DNA from: Nemertoderma westbladi
Taxonomy: Eukaryota > Xenacoelomorpha > Nemertodermatida > Nemertodermatidae
Length of the DNA stretch: 34,943 nt
Direction of reading: 5' to 3'
Assembly: GCA_032718475.1 (NCBI GenBank)
Contig: JAUCBJ010003591.1
Span: 1 to 34,943 of the forward strand
Positions 19,050-30,346 of this stretch are shown piece by piece. The translations under genes and the position numbers were made by a program. How positions within the stretch are numbered: the stretch's first letter is position 1; each line of letters begins with the position of its first letter. The notes beneath the pieces are model-generated. The model did no database searches and was not told the origin of the DNA. It saw only the letters and a list, made by a program, of their open reading frames with translations.

Positions 19050-20660
19050 TGTTGCCGTTATCCCAACACCAGGGGGGAAAAACGCCGATGCTGGAGACGT
19101 GACTTTACAGACCACTGAGCCCCGGCCAGTCACCGGATATTGATTTTGGAGAAGGAATGATTTCTGAGATGCAGGGTTGCGGTTGAGAAAAAGCTGCATT
19201 AGTTGGATATACTCTTTAATGTAACTGAACTCTGTTGAACCTTGTCAACAATATTGAACCCTGATTAAGAATAATTTTGGGCTTCCCCAAATCAATATAC
19301 ACCAAATATTCACAATAATTATACACGATAATATAAATCCCTACGGTATATTATTTAATTACCCACTGTTCGCTCAGAATTTTAGCCTACCTAATGTTCC
19401 CCAGATTTTCCCTCGGTCCCAGTCTTAGTGCCGTAGTGCCGGTGTCGGTCGACCCTGTCGCGTGTCCGTTCCACCCCTCACGAACCCCGAAGGGAACGAT
19501 CATCGAGAACCAGCACGGCTTGGCTAAGGGTCGGTCCAGTCGGTAGACTCTGTCGCGTATCCGTACCACCCCTCTCGAACCCCGAAGGGTTCGGTCATCG
19601 AGAACCAGTACGGCTTGGCTAGGAGTCTGTCGTGTCGGTGGACCCATTCGCGTGTCCGTTCCACCCCTCACGAACCCCGAAGGGTTCGATCATCGAGAAC
19701 CAGAACGGCTTGGCTAAGGGTCCGTCAGTTCATCACAGAAACCCAACCACCTAGGCTTTCCGAGTCCATTTCAGGCTCGTAGTCGCTTCGGCAGCCGAGA
19801 AACTGCTCCGAACAGTCGGTAGGCCAGTAGAGTCTAGTCGAGTCTAGTCCTTTGTCTTTCGACCCCATCGCGTGTCCGTTCCACCCCTCACGAACCCCGA
19901 AGGGAACGATCATCGAGAACCAGTACGGCTTGGCTAAGGGGTCTGTCGTCGGTTCCCGTCGCAAATCCCAATACAAGCAGTCAGCGTTCCGAGTTCTTTT
20001 CAGTCTCGTAGTAGCTGCCGTTGACCAGAGACCGCTAAGGGCAGTTCTCGTCAAACCCGTCCTGTGGCCAGCCCTTTCGCATGTCCGTCCCACCCCTCAC
20101 GAACCCCGAAGGGATCGGTCATCGAGAACCAGTACGGCTTAGGTCAGGGGGCAGTCGTTAGTTGGCCACCCGTTCGCGTGTCCGCTCCACCCCTCACGAA
20201 CCCCGAAGGGAACGATCATCGAGAACCAGAACGGCTTGGCTACTAAGGGGCCGTCAGTGCCCGTCGCAAATCCCTGACACAAGTAGTCAGCGGTCCGAGT
20301 TCTTTTCAGTCTCGTATTGGCTGCTGTTGGCCAGGGACTGCTAAGGGCAGTCCTTGTCCTTTAGGCCTGGCGCATTACCAAATCCACCCCTACAGGCAGC
20401 AGGAAGTTGGCCAGGGCCTAATAGTACTCAGGCTAACCTGAATACTGCTTGCATTTTCCATCCCCCCCTGGCCCTTATAACTATGAAATTATTCCCGTAC
20501 CCTGTAAGTTGCCCCAAAGTTCGCCCATAAATCGCCCCCAGTTTATTGAATGTGCCCAAAACCCATGGTCCCGCACCCAGTAGTAATATCGGAATAATCA
20601 ATTTTAAATAAATACAAAAATATTCAACTCGCGTTATGGAAAGTTGAAATACCGCGAACA
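19050..20660 (-). repeat. 5' LTR of the BEL/Pao element
   Basis: Same length (1,611 bp) and nearly the same sequence as 8877-10487. Differences seen by eye include single substitutions such as 9430s/19640s G/A, one base indel near 10090 and a small cluster near 20336-20346. It would contain the element's promoter; I see no clear TATA motif. Confidence 0.97.
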
Positions 20661-20665
20661 AGGAA
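20661..20665. other. Target-site duplication AGGAA, right copy
   Basis: AGGAA directly follows the CA end of the right LTR. Five-bp duplications are normal for BEL/Pao. Confidence 0.9.
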
Positions 20666-20728
20666 GTTTGGTACATATAAAAATTAAAGGAAATTTGGTA
20701 CAAAATGGAGTTTAGTACATATAAAAAT
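20666..20728. repeat. Head of compound repeat 2
   Basis: AT-rich segment containing TTAAAGGAAATTTGGTAC and ATGGAGTTTAGTACATA just before array 2. The same segment lies before array 3 (25805-25855). Confidence 0.85.
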
Positions 20729-21962
<1,234 letters not shown>

Positions 21963-22209
21963 AGGAAGTACTAAAGTTGCTAGGTGCTAAAGGTACTAAA
22001 GGAAGTACTAAAGAACGTACAAAAGGAAGTTTAGTACATATAAAAATAAAAGGAAATTTGGTACATAAGGAAGTTGGGTACATGAGGAAGTTTGGTACAT
22101 AAGGAATTTTGGTACATAAGGAAGTTTGGTACATGAGGAAGTTTGGTACATAAGGAAGTTTGGTACATAAGGAAGTTTGGTACAAAAGGAAGTTTGGTAC
22201 ATATAAAAA
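21963..22209. repeat. Tail of compound repeat 2: 17-bp minisatellite
   Basis: Starts with the same AAGGAAGTACTAAAG words as the tail of array 1 and continues with about eight units of AAGGAAGTTTGGTACAT. Positions 22181-22209 equal the pre-insertion site of the BEL/Pao element. The LINE begins at its end. Confidence 0.9.
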
Positions 22210-22412
22210 GAGGAGTAATACCAGATTTCAGTGGTGAACATCAGTATGATTTTCCATACCCGAAGTGCACATACGATGTTAGTGGAAATTGGTCTTCTCC
22301 AATATACTACTCACCGCACTCTGGTCAAAGTCAGAATATAGGAGACAGGGACTTCAGATCATATAAAAGAAGTCCCTACCCCATCCATCCACAAAGACAG
22401 CAGCGCTTTTAA
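22210..22412 (+). pseudogene. LINE ORF1, C-terminal fragment
   Basis: About 67 codons rich in Tyr, Pro, Ser and Gln (for example YYSPHSGQSQN), ending QQRF and TAA. The ORF begins in the flanking minisatellite, so the real N-terminus was lost by 5' truncation. It overlaps the ORF2 frame, open from 22342, by about 70 nt. Confidence 0.5.
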
Positions 22413-23814
22413 ATCGTCAAATCCTTCAAACACACCACCTCCAGTTTTCAACAATGATGAAACCAACAAGAGAAACTGTATGGGACTAAAACTGTTAACG
22501 TTAAATTGTGAAGGCTACATCAGGAATAAAAATTATGTGGTAGAGCTACTAGACAACATACAGCCTGATATAGTATGTCTCCAAGAGCATTGGCTTGGTC
22601 CAAGACAGGCTGAGGTCTGTCTAATGCGTAATAAAGTACACTTGGCATACTCCTGTGCAGCTCTGACAGTTTCAGATGGAATGCTCACACCCAAACCCCG
22701 GGTAAGAGGCGAGGGGGGAACTGTGTTATTGGTTAAAAATGAACTAGTACCATTCTGCGCCTCACTGACAACAAACTCTGACAGAGTGTGTGGGATAACC
22801 ATTAGATCACTATATGATCAGAGCTTAGCAATAATTAACACTTATATGCCAGCCAATTGTAATAGAGAAAACGATACGCATGACTATTTGCGAGAGACCA
22901 ACAACCTCAATGTCCTGATCACCGAGTGTATTAATTCTAATCTAACACCCATTATAATGGGTGATATAAATGGAACTATTCAACGTGATAACACCATACA
23001 ACCTAGAGGAGCCTCGCACTACTCTGCTTTTGGCAAGATGTTTTATGACAACATAATCGAGCCTAATGAATTCATTGCTGCAGATATGACAACAAAATCG
23101 TCTGGAATGCTGTTTACGTATTCAGCCAAGTATAATGGGGTTGACCACGCGAGATCTAGCTATATAGATCATATATTTATCCCTCAACAGTGGTTTGATT
23201 ATCTAATAAAATCTACAGTTGGTGAACCTGATAATAATAATGTTTCGAAACATCTACCAGTGTATGCAGTTCTCCAACTAGTAAAGGCAGAGAACACCGT
23301 ACCACTTAACTTCCGTAAGAAAAAACAAGATAACATTAGATGGAACTTCAAAAAGGCCACAACTGAAAATTTGGCAACCTACAAAGAAAACATAGAAAGT
23401 AATCTTACTAAACCAACATTAACCGAAACATCTGTTGATGGCAGAGCCAAGCATCTTATTAGAACCATATCGAATGCGGCACGTTCCTTTATTCCAATGT
23501 CGTATGTAAAATACCGGCCATACTCAAACAACGAATCATACGAGGACCATGTACAAGCTCTAGTAAACTCAAACCGAAATAACTCCAAATCTTTTTGGCG
23601 AAAAATAAAAACAAAAAAGCATCATGTTTTCACTGATAAGCAACTAATACAGGTTCATCAACGTGTGACTGATCAATTTAAATGTGATCAGTCCGATCAA
23701 GGTAGTAAAAAACAGGAGAATATTGTCATAGACCAGTCTGAAGCAGCCACGGTAAAACTTAAGATGGAAACCGTTATAGACAAAATGATAGAGCAATCTG
23801 ATGCAGATAATTAG
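22342..23814 (+). pseudogene. LINE ORF2, endonuclease part
   Basis: The frame is open from 22342; a first ATG stands at 22480 but may not be the start. APE-like endonuclease features are visible: LKLLTLNCEG, QEHWL (catalytic Glu), NTYMPAN, IIMGDINGT (Asp and Asn) and SSYIDHIFIP. The usual terminal SDHxP motif reads SKHLP, a change expected to harm catalysis. It stops at TAG 23812-23814, and the RT continues in another frame. Confidence 0.85.
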
Positions 23815-23819
23815 GTACC

Positions 23820-25445
23820 GTGACCGTGAAACCAAAAGAAATCTCCCAACTAATTAACAAACTTAATCGCGGCAAATCAAATGACTTCTACCAACTCAAT
23901 ACAGAAAGCCTAGTATACGGACGCTCACCAGGATTATGTAGCTACATTGCAGATCTTTTTACAGATATCCAAAACAGTGGCACCTGTCCTGAAATTTTCT
24001 CCGTTAGTACCATATCTCCCATTCCAAAAGGACGAAGAGTCGGTACAATCCCACGAGACGTTAATTTTCTATTCATTTCCATTGCTCTAAGCATAGCAAA
24101 ACTCTGGGAACTGTCTCTGCTGGAAGAACTCTCTAAACTACCAACGAATAACTTGCAACTTGGTTATAAAGCGGGTTCAGGGTCTGACATCGCACACCAG
24201 GTTGTCAACAGTATTATTAACAAATTTACTAAGAAAAGATAGCACATGTATGCAATGTGTGTGGATTTAACATCGGCGTTTGATACGGTCTGTCACAGTA
24301 AGTTATTTGCTAAACTAAGGAGGACTGACGTCCAACCTCGAGTTATTGATGCCCTGGAATCCTTTTACAAGAACTCAACTTCCCACATCGCTGCAAATGG
24401 GCACTTCATCCACAAACCAATACAAATACAAAGAGGTGTGCGTCAAGGTGGCATCCTATCACCCATATTATTTAACTTCTATCTAACCGAACTCATACAT
24501 GACTTGGAAACAAGTGGTTTGGGTGCACATATAGGAGAGCAATCATTTTGTGTCGTCAATTACGCAGATGATATTATAATTTTGTCAACCCTGAAGACTG
24601 ACTTAGCAAAACTTCTAAAAACCTCATCTGATTACTTCAAGAATCACAACTTAGAGCTTAACATTGTAAAATGTCATTACCTGTCAATCGATGTTAAAGG
24701 GAATCCATCAATAGATGACACCATCATGCTGGAGGGAAATATATTGCGCGCAGTGAAATCATGTAAATATATGGGTATACCAATTCCAGCTGGCTGTAAA
24801 TCAATCTACAACTTCAACAATAGCAAAATCTGGAGTAATATGTCTCAAATGGAGCGGTCAGGACTTACATTAACCGACGTCCCACTGAGTATAGTATCTC
24901 GTATATGGAAAGCCATCTGCATACCGACCGAGTATAGCTTATGGCTCCTCAAGTCTCACCTCTGAAGGGATAAACAGTCTAGGCAAAGGTATGCGTAGCG
25001 TAAGGCGATGCGCAAAGTGATACACTTAAATAACCGTGTCTCCAATAACGTACTATATTCATTGTTCGATATTAATATAGATGCGTGTCTGCGGCTACAG
25101 CAGTTCAATTTTATATTCAGATTGTTTAACACAGGCAATCCGAAACTAAACTGGTTGTTTGGAAATATTTTGTGTGACCACTGTACGGGAAACAGAGTTG
25201 ATATTTTCTCATCATATCAGATATCATCGTTTTTGTACAACCTACCATCTTTGCTATCAATTGCAATATCTTCCTATTCCACCAAACTTTGTTCTAGAAC
25301 TGTGTATAACGCTACAAAACAGTGTATGTCAAATAGAGACGTTTTTATATCTATTTATATACAAGCGCTATTAAATAATTTTTCCTATGATGCGTGCTAT
25401 AGCCTGTCGGTTATTAAGGACTATTTAAAACTATTTTACATATAA
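23820..25445 (+). pseudogene. LINE ORF2, reverse transcriptase and C-terminal part, broken
   Basis: A single frame interrupted by stops at 24240-24242, 24963-24965 and 24996-24998. Before the first stop lies the LNRGKSND...PIPKGRR finger region. Then come motif A (VDLTSAFDTV), motif B (RGVRQGGILSPILFNFYL) and motif C (NYADDIIIL), and a C-terminal stretch from 25008 to 25445. The catalytic residues are kept, but the frame is not translatable as one protein, so it is a dead copy. Confidence 0.9.
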
Positions 25446-25804
25446 TATAATATAACTTTATTATAACGTGAGTTAAAATATTTTTAATACCCATATTTTA
25501 AGGATATATTATCGGTTATTAAGGACTATTTAGAATACTATTTTACATATAATAATAACTAATTTACTTACTCCTACAAAATATTTTTAATACACACTAT
25601 TTTTCGGAGATATAATATATTTTTAATACATAATTATCTTTTTACTAAGGGGCAGCTCTTAACCCCAAATTTATGCTAAATAAATGATAAAGTTATTGAT
25701 GGTTGTTATTCTGTATATTGTTATAGTTAATGTGAGTTAATTATTCAAATATTGATTAAATATAGCGCCGGGGCCATCCCGGATTTTCAAAAAAAAAAAA
25801 ATAA
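25446..25804 (+). other. LINE 3' UTR and poly(A) end
   Basis: AT-rich non-coding part of the LINE with a partly repeated block (GGTTATTAAGGACTATTTA at about 25411 and 25513) and a terminal A run. Nothing else is seen. Confidence 0.6.
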
Positions 25805-25855
25805 ATAAAAATTAAAGGAAATTTGGTACAAAATGGAGTTTAGTACATATAAAAA
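25805..25855. repeat. Head of compound repeat 3
   Basis: Matches 20678-20728, just before array 2. The LINE insertion separates it from the tail at 21963-22209. Confidence 0.85.
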
Positions 25856-26133
<278 letters not shown>

Positions 26134-28839
26134 TTGTTTCGAACAAACTACCCGGCCTAACCAATAAAGACACAAAACTGCTCTATTTATTAAACAGGGC
26201 AATCAGGAGCGTATATTGCTAATGTAGGGCTGCGGAGTACAAAACCACTACTTACTGTTGGATGGCGCTAATCTGCCATCCGCTAATATATTTCCTAATT
26301 TTCTACGGCTCCTGCTAAATTCTCGTTCCTTTCTCTATCGATTACTCAATAGAGAGCTAACTGTTCGAATAAATGAGCCAAGCGGGAATAACCAAAACAA
26401 CAAACCCGAATCGGCTCCCTAAGCTGACTTAAAACGAGTGTGAGAGGCTCTACACTCAGAGTATATTCTTATGGCCTAATCTTACTGTTAAAACGCGCTA
26501 ATAATCACATCTTTTCTAATCTAATCTAATCTAATCGCGTCTAATCGCAAAGACTGGGGTTCCCTAACGGAATGTGTGAATGTGAGAATATTTTAATAAT
26601 CAAAACTTCTAGTACAGTATCTTTTAGGGCTAATACCTTTTGTGGGACTAAACTTGCCTACGGCTGGCTTTAGGCCAGCAAAATTACTAATGCGTGTTGC
26701 GTACTGTATACTGCGATCTAACTTATTGTCCGCTAATTAAATAACCGCCCAGCGTGAATAGTGTACGGTACTCCAAATGACTACCTTAACTACTCTCCGC
26801 TATGCTGCGTACAAATTCTTAATTTTACTAATTAATTACAGTCACAAGTATGTTACAGCGCACTAATTACTAAGTATCCCAGAATGCGCAATTCTAATTT
26901 ATTACGTAACTGGTTGTACTAGTAACAGTCTAATACCATATTATTTTCGACCTAATCAGTATTTATTTACAGTAAACTAAGAAATAGAAATCAATCAAAG
27001 GGGAAAAGAGCACCTATCCAAGCATTCGTGATTTATTAGGCACACCTTAGTAACACACCAATCAGCGTAACAATCCATATTTTATACTTACCAACTTAAT
27101 TCCTAACGCACAATTCACAATTAGCGATCAACAGTTCACAACTCGCAGTCTACTACTCAATTTGCGATGCACAATCCGCAATTCGCAATTCGCAATGTAA
27201 GGCACGTAGGCCTCTCCCGAGTACATCTAGGCTTCCTAACTAACCCAATTCCTGCCCCCCTAATACTACAAAATAGAGACAAAATCTGGATCATCAGCCC
27301 CTAATTACTGTATCGGCGAGTGGTCTCCGCTCTACACTGCCAACTGCCCGACCGCAACGGTGGCCTTCCCGCCAGCGCTGCCCACCTTTGAATCCTCCGC
27401 ACTCCCTTCGTCGCCAACCCCCGATGCGCCCGCCACGCTTACCGGTACCTTAGCCCTCCATTAAAATGAATAGCTACCGTAACGGCACATGCAAATCACA
27501 AAGTCTGACAGTCTAAGAAATCCCGTGGGATTATTGCGTCGAAAGGAATCACATAGAACCATTAACTAAAGGGTAGAAATCATAGTTCCAATTGTAATTA
27601 ACAGTAATCATCGGGATTGATTGAGAAACACAAGAATTGCAACAGAAATTACAAATTAGCGAATCATTGCAAGAAATAATCAAAAGATTCGAACTACACA
27701 GCATTAATTATTACACTCTAAAAGTACGCTGCTGAAGGTGACTGAAGGGTAACTGAAGTAAGGTACAGACACACTGGCAAACGCCAATTTATAGGTGATT
27801 CATGGAGGATGATGCAATCGCTCTCTCATTGGCTCCCCAATCCGCGCTATCATTAGACCAACCTTGAAACAGTTAGGCCAATAAGGAAGCCGGATTGTGA
27901 ACCTCTCGCTCCTTGAAATCACAAATCGTTACCATATATGGTAATTTTGCTGATACTTAATTTAGCGGTACTAATAACATGATGCACAAAGGTTAATTTA
28001 GCGCAATTATAAAGAAAATTATGACCAATGTAAGCTAGCCCTGTTGAGGCTAATAACAGCAAGCTTAAATCCAGGGTCCAACAAACTTGCTACCCTGGAA
28101 CTATCTACTTATATCCTATTACAAAATTACATAGGTAGGGCTACATACTATACAAAATTGGTAAAGTCAAATATATGGGCGTTTTATTTTCCTTATCTAA
28201 AATGTCATTGCGCGTTATCATGTCTTATCTAAATAATTATATTGCATAACGGACTAATATATTATACTATATAATGGACTAATATATTATACTGTACAAC
28301 TGCTAATATATGTACAGTATAACGGACTAATATATGTACAGCGCCATATACCGTAACACCGCTCCAAGGGAAATCATGCAATGTTTCCCTCCACTTGTAG
28401 AAGAGTATAAGGCGATGTATACAAAACAAAATAAATCGCTTTCAAAATAATCTAAATAACTATAATAACTCTACTAATTACAAATATTGCTATAGATATT
28501 GCATAATGAATTGCATACAAATTAAATTTACAAAATATTATCTCTTCCGAAGTTAACGATTATTACATACAAATTAAAATTACAAAATACTGTTTCTCAT
28601 TCGTTCTACATAATGATTACTACATACAAATTAAATTTACAAAATATTATCTTTCAATATATAAAAATTTGCTAGGGCAGGTGAAAGGAGTAAGCCAAAC
28701 CCGCAGGTTTGTCTCCCCAATCACCTCCTTCGCCTCTCTCATAACATAAATTCAAATAGGTACGACTAGTGTATATGAGTCCAGTCGGATATTTACGAAA
28801 ATGCTACAATATACATCAGAGCGACGATGATGTATATAT
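26134..28839. other. Non-coding repeat-rich region downstream of ORFX2
   Basis: No gene that I can support. It contains (CTAAT)4 at 26516-26535, an AATTCGC-rich patch (27105-27200), a GC-rich island at 27300-27470, the 16-bp palindrome TTACCATATATGGTAA (about 27929), a GGACTAATATATTATAC-type repeat (28247-28345), and three copies of CATACAAATTAAA-based units 52-57 bp apart (28514, 28566, 28623). It may be the 3' part of whatever unit carries ORFX2. Confidence 0.5.
28679..28726. repeat. Palindrome copy A (CAAACCCGCAGGTTTG) with outer arms
   Basis: The inner palindrome at 28696-28711 has one central mismatch. Outer arms AGGTGA (28679-28684) and TCACCT (28721-28726) pair, as do GGAG (28687-28690) and CTCC (28713-28716). 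It lies in the 3' flank of ORFX2. Confidence 0.8.
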
Positions 28840-29047
28840 CTAGAGTCTGTCGCCCCGTGATATGAATGCATTACCGACCCGCTCCTGGGTTCTTTGGGCT
28901 CGCTCCTCTCTTTCGCCCCCTTCCCAGATACACCAAACGTCCTCCAATCGATTCTGTTGACATTGTCCGCGAGGCGTCACTCCCCGGAACCGGCGACGAT
29001 GTTCCCTGAGCCCCGACGGATTCCCGGCTCGTGCTTCTCCCTCGGCC
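28840..29047 (-). pseudogene. Possible frameshifted C-terminal extension of ORFX2
   Basis: Below the stop at 29048 the high GC content typical of the ORF goes on, and a different frame stays open from 29127 to 28840 with Arg/Glu-rich residues. A small indel near 29050-29130 would join it to ORFX2. It might equally be the unaltered 3' flank. Confidence 0.3.
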
Positions 29048-30331
29048 TCATCCCAATTGTCGTGCTCCTGTGGTCGCTTCCGCCAACTCTTCCTTTTGCA
29101 ATTGCACGCGCGCCTTCTCCGACGCACCCTGCGCCTTGCGCTGCAATCGCTGAGCCTCTATAATAGAATGATAGTGGTCGTCCTTGACTTGACGCTTGTC
29201 TTGGACCTCTCCTCCTGGTTCCTTCCGTGAGCCTTGAGCTCCAACGGTCATCGTTGTGGGCGCTGCGGTTCGCTGTTCCTCGATTCTCTTGGCGGTCAAT
29301 GACCCCACCGGTACGTGAGTCAACAAAAACTCGTTGCGGTATTGTATAGCCGCCATCCTCCAATCTCCTCGCGCGCGCACCACTTTTCTAGTTTCCGAAA
29401 ACAAACCTTTCGTAATACGGTCGCAAATAGCAACAAAGTTCCAAGTGTATTTATTATCCATATTCAATTGTCTGAAGTATTCCCGAACCACGATGACTCC
29501 AGTGTTCTGTGGAAGGTCTTGAGCGGTTAGGATGAGCTCTTGATATAGTGGTAACGACTGTAGATATGGCTCATTCGCAACGTGTGATGGGTCTACCGCC
29601 CAAAATCCATATCCCGCCTTAAATGGTAACCAACGCATCTGCGCTTGAATGTGGTAGTCAGCCACACCCTCCCACTTATCTAGCATCTCCTGAAGTAGGT
29701 TAGCGCTATGGTTTTGGAAGGAATCGTCTCGCAGTTGGCATCTCGCGCTACGATGTCCATTTATTCCACAATATCCACATTGAGAAATGAATACGGTGCA
29801 CGTATGAAACGAATGGTCGGTCTCACTGCACCAACGGCAGACCTTATGCGCCGCCTCCACTACCGCGTCGCACGATTTTTGATTGTGCCTTGTGCTGCCG
29901 CACAACTTGCACCTACGCGCTTGTGGAAACCAAGCCCTCTCGTATATGAGGTCTCCAATCGGTTTCGCACTTCCTTCTTTCCCAATGTCTAATACGATGT
30001 CGTCCTCTCCGGTCAGCGGTTGTCGATCCGGAACAAAGTAAACATCCTCGCCCTTGTCCTCTATCTCCAATATTTCCTCCCGCGTTCGTTTCGGATATGT
30101 CTTCTCCACCGGAAGATCTACTCCAAACACCTCTACTAACATCTCCGGCCAACCCTCTCTAACAGGTCTATCAGCCTCCAAGTGGAAGGGAGTACCAAAC
30201 CCGCGGGTTTGATTCCAGAACCACTTCTCCAAAGCCTCTGGCGTCGGATACTCCATCGACGGTCGGTCTCCCAAATCTCCGATATTCTGTCGATATATCC
30301 CTTCGAATATCGCTAATCCTCTCCTAACCAT
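29048..30331 (-). CDS. ORFX2 downstream part: three CCHC zinc knuckles and ORFX C-terminal region
   Basis: 427 codons from ATG 30331, in the same frame as the upstream ORF and separated from it only by TAG and five sense codons. Three perfect CX2CX4HX4C knuckles lie at residues 141-154, 165-178 and 185-198. Residues about 205-345 resemble the C-terminal region of ORFX1 (aromatic-Pro block, then helices ending near RGDWRMAAIQYRNE). A charged Gln/Arg/Ala-rich end (350-427) follows. This corresponds to residues about 390-866 of ORFX1. Expression could be by readthrough, by internal initiation at this ATG, or not at all if the TAG is a disabling mutation. The high-GC coding texture continues past the stop to about 28840 in another frame. 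Confidence 0.72.
   Translation of the reverse strand: MVRRGLAIFEGIYRQNIGDLGDRPSMEYPTPEALEKWFWNQTRGFGTPFHLEADRPVREGWPEMLVEVFGVDLPVEKTYPKRTREEILEIEDKGEDVYFVPDRQPLTGEDDIVLDIGKEGSAKPIGDLIYERAWFPQARRCKLCGSTRHNQKSCDAVVEAAHKVCRWCSETDHSFHTCTVFISQCGYCGINGHRSARCQLRDDSFQNHSANLLQEMLDKWEGVADYHIQAQMRWLPFKAGYGFWAVDPSHVANEPYLQSLPLYQELILTAQDLPQNTGVIVVREYFRQLNMDNKYTWNFVAICDRITKGLFSETRKVVRARGDWRMAAIQYRNEFLLTHVPVGSLTAKRIEEQRTAAPTTMTVGAQGSRKEPGGEVQDKRQVKDDHYHSIIEAQRLQRKAQGASEKARVQLQKEELAEATTGARQLG
30180..30226. repeat. Palindrome copy B (CAAACCCGCGGGTTTG) inside ORFX2
   Basis: The perfect 16-bp palindrome 30196-30211 is enclosed by arms AAGTGG (30180-30185) and CCACTT (30221-30226). In the ORF it is read as QTRGF. 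Confidence 0.85.
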
Positions 30332-30346
30332 CGACGTATTCTCTAA

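Larger units (their letters stand above)
8877..20660 (-). mobile_element. BEL/Pao LTR retrotransposon, integrase-less, with an exonuclease/zinc-knuckle ORF
   Basis: A complete 11,784-bp element read on the minus strand. Two 1,611-bp LTRs begin TG and end CA, and AGGAA flanks both sides (8872-8876 and 20661-20665). Order 5' to 3': LTR, leader with hairpins, 63-aa ORF, coiled-coil Gag-like ORF, Pol, 466-nt purine-rich spacer, ORFX1, G-rich tract, LTR. RT and RNase H type, the DUF1759-like region and the DxG protease place it in BEL/Pao. By eye the LTRs differ at roughly a dozen places, so the insertion is young. No integrase domain is visible. It inserted into the 17-bp minisatellite of the compound repeat; 22181-22209 is a paralogous empty site. 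Confidence 0.95.
22210..25804 (+). mobile_element. 5'-truncated, degenerate APE-type LINE
   Basis: A non-LTR retrotransposon copy with an ORF1 C-terminal fragment, an APE-like endonuclease, RT and a C-terminal region, ending in a poly(A) tract (about 25789-25804). ATAAAAA flanks it (22203-22209 and 25805-25811) and fits a target duplication; joining the flanks restores the head sequence also seen at 20672-20700. The coding part is broken by a frameshift near 23815 and stops at 24240, 24963 and 24996. Clade not assigned. Confidence 0.88.
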
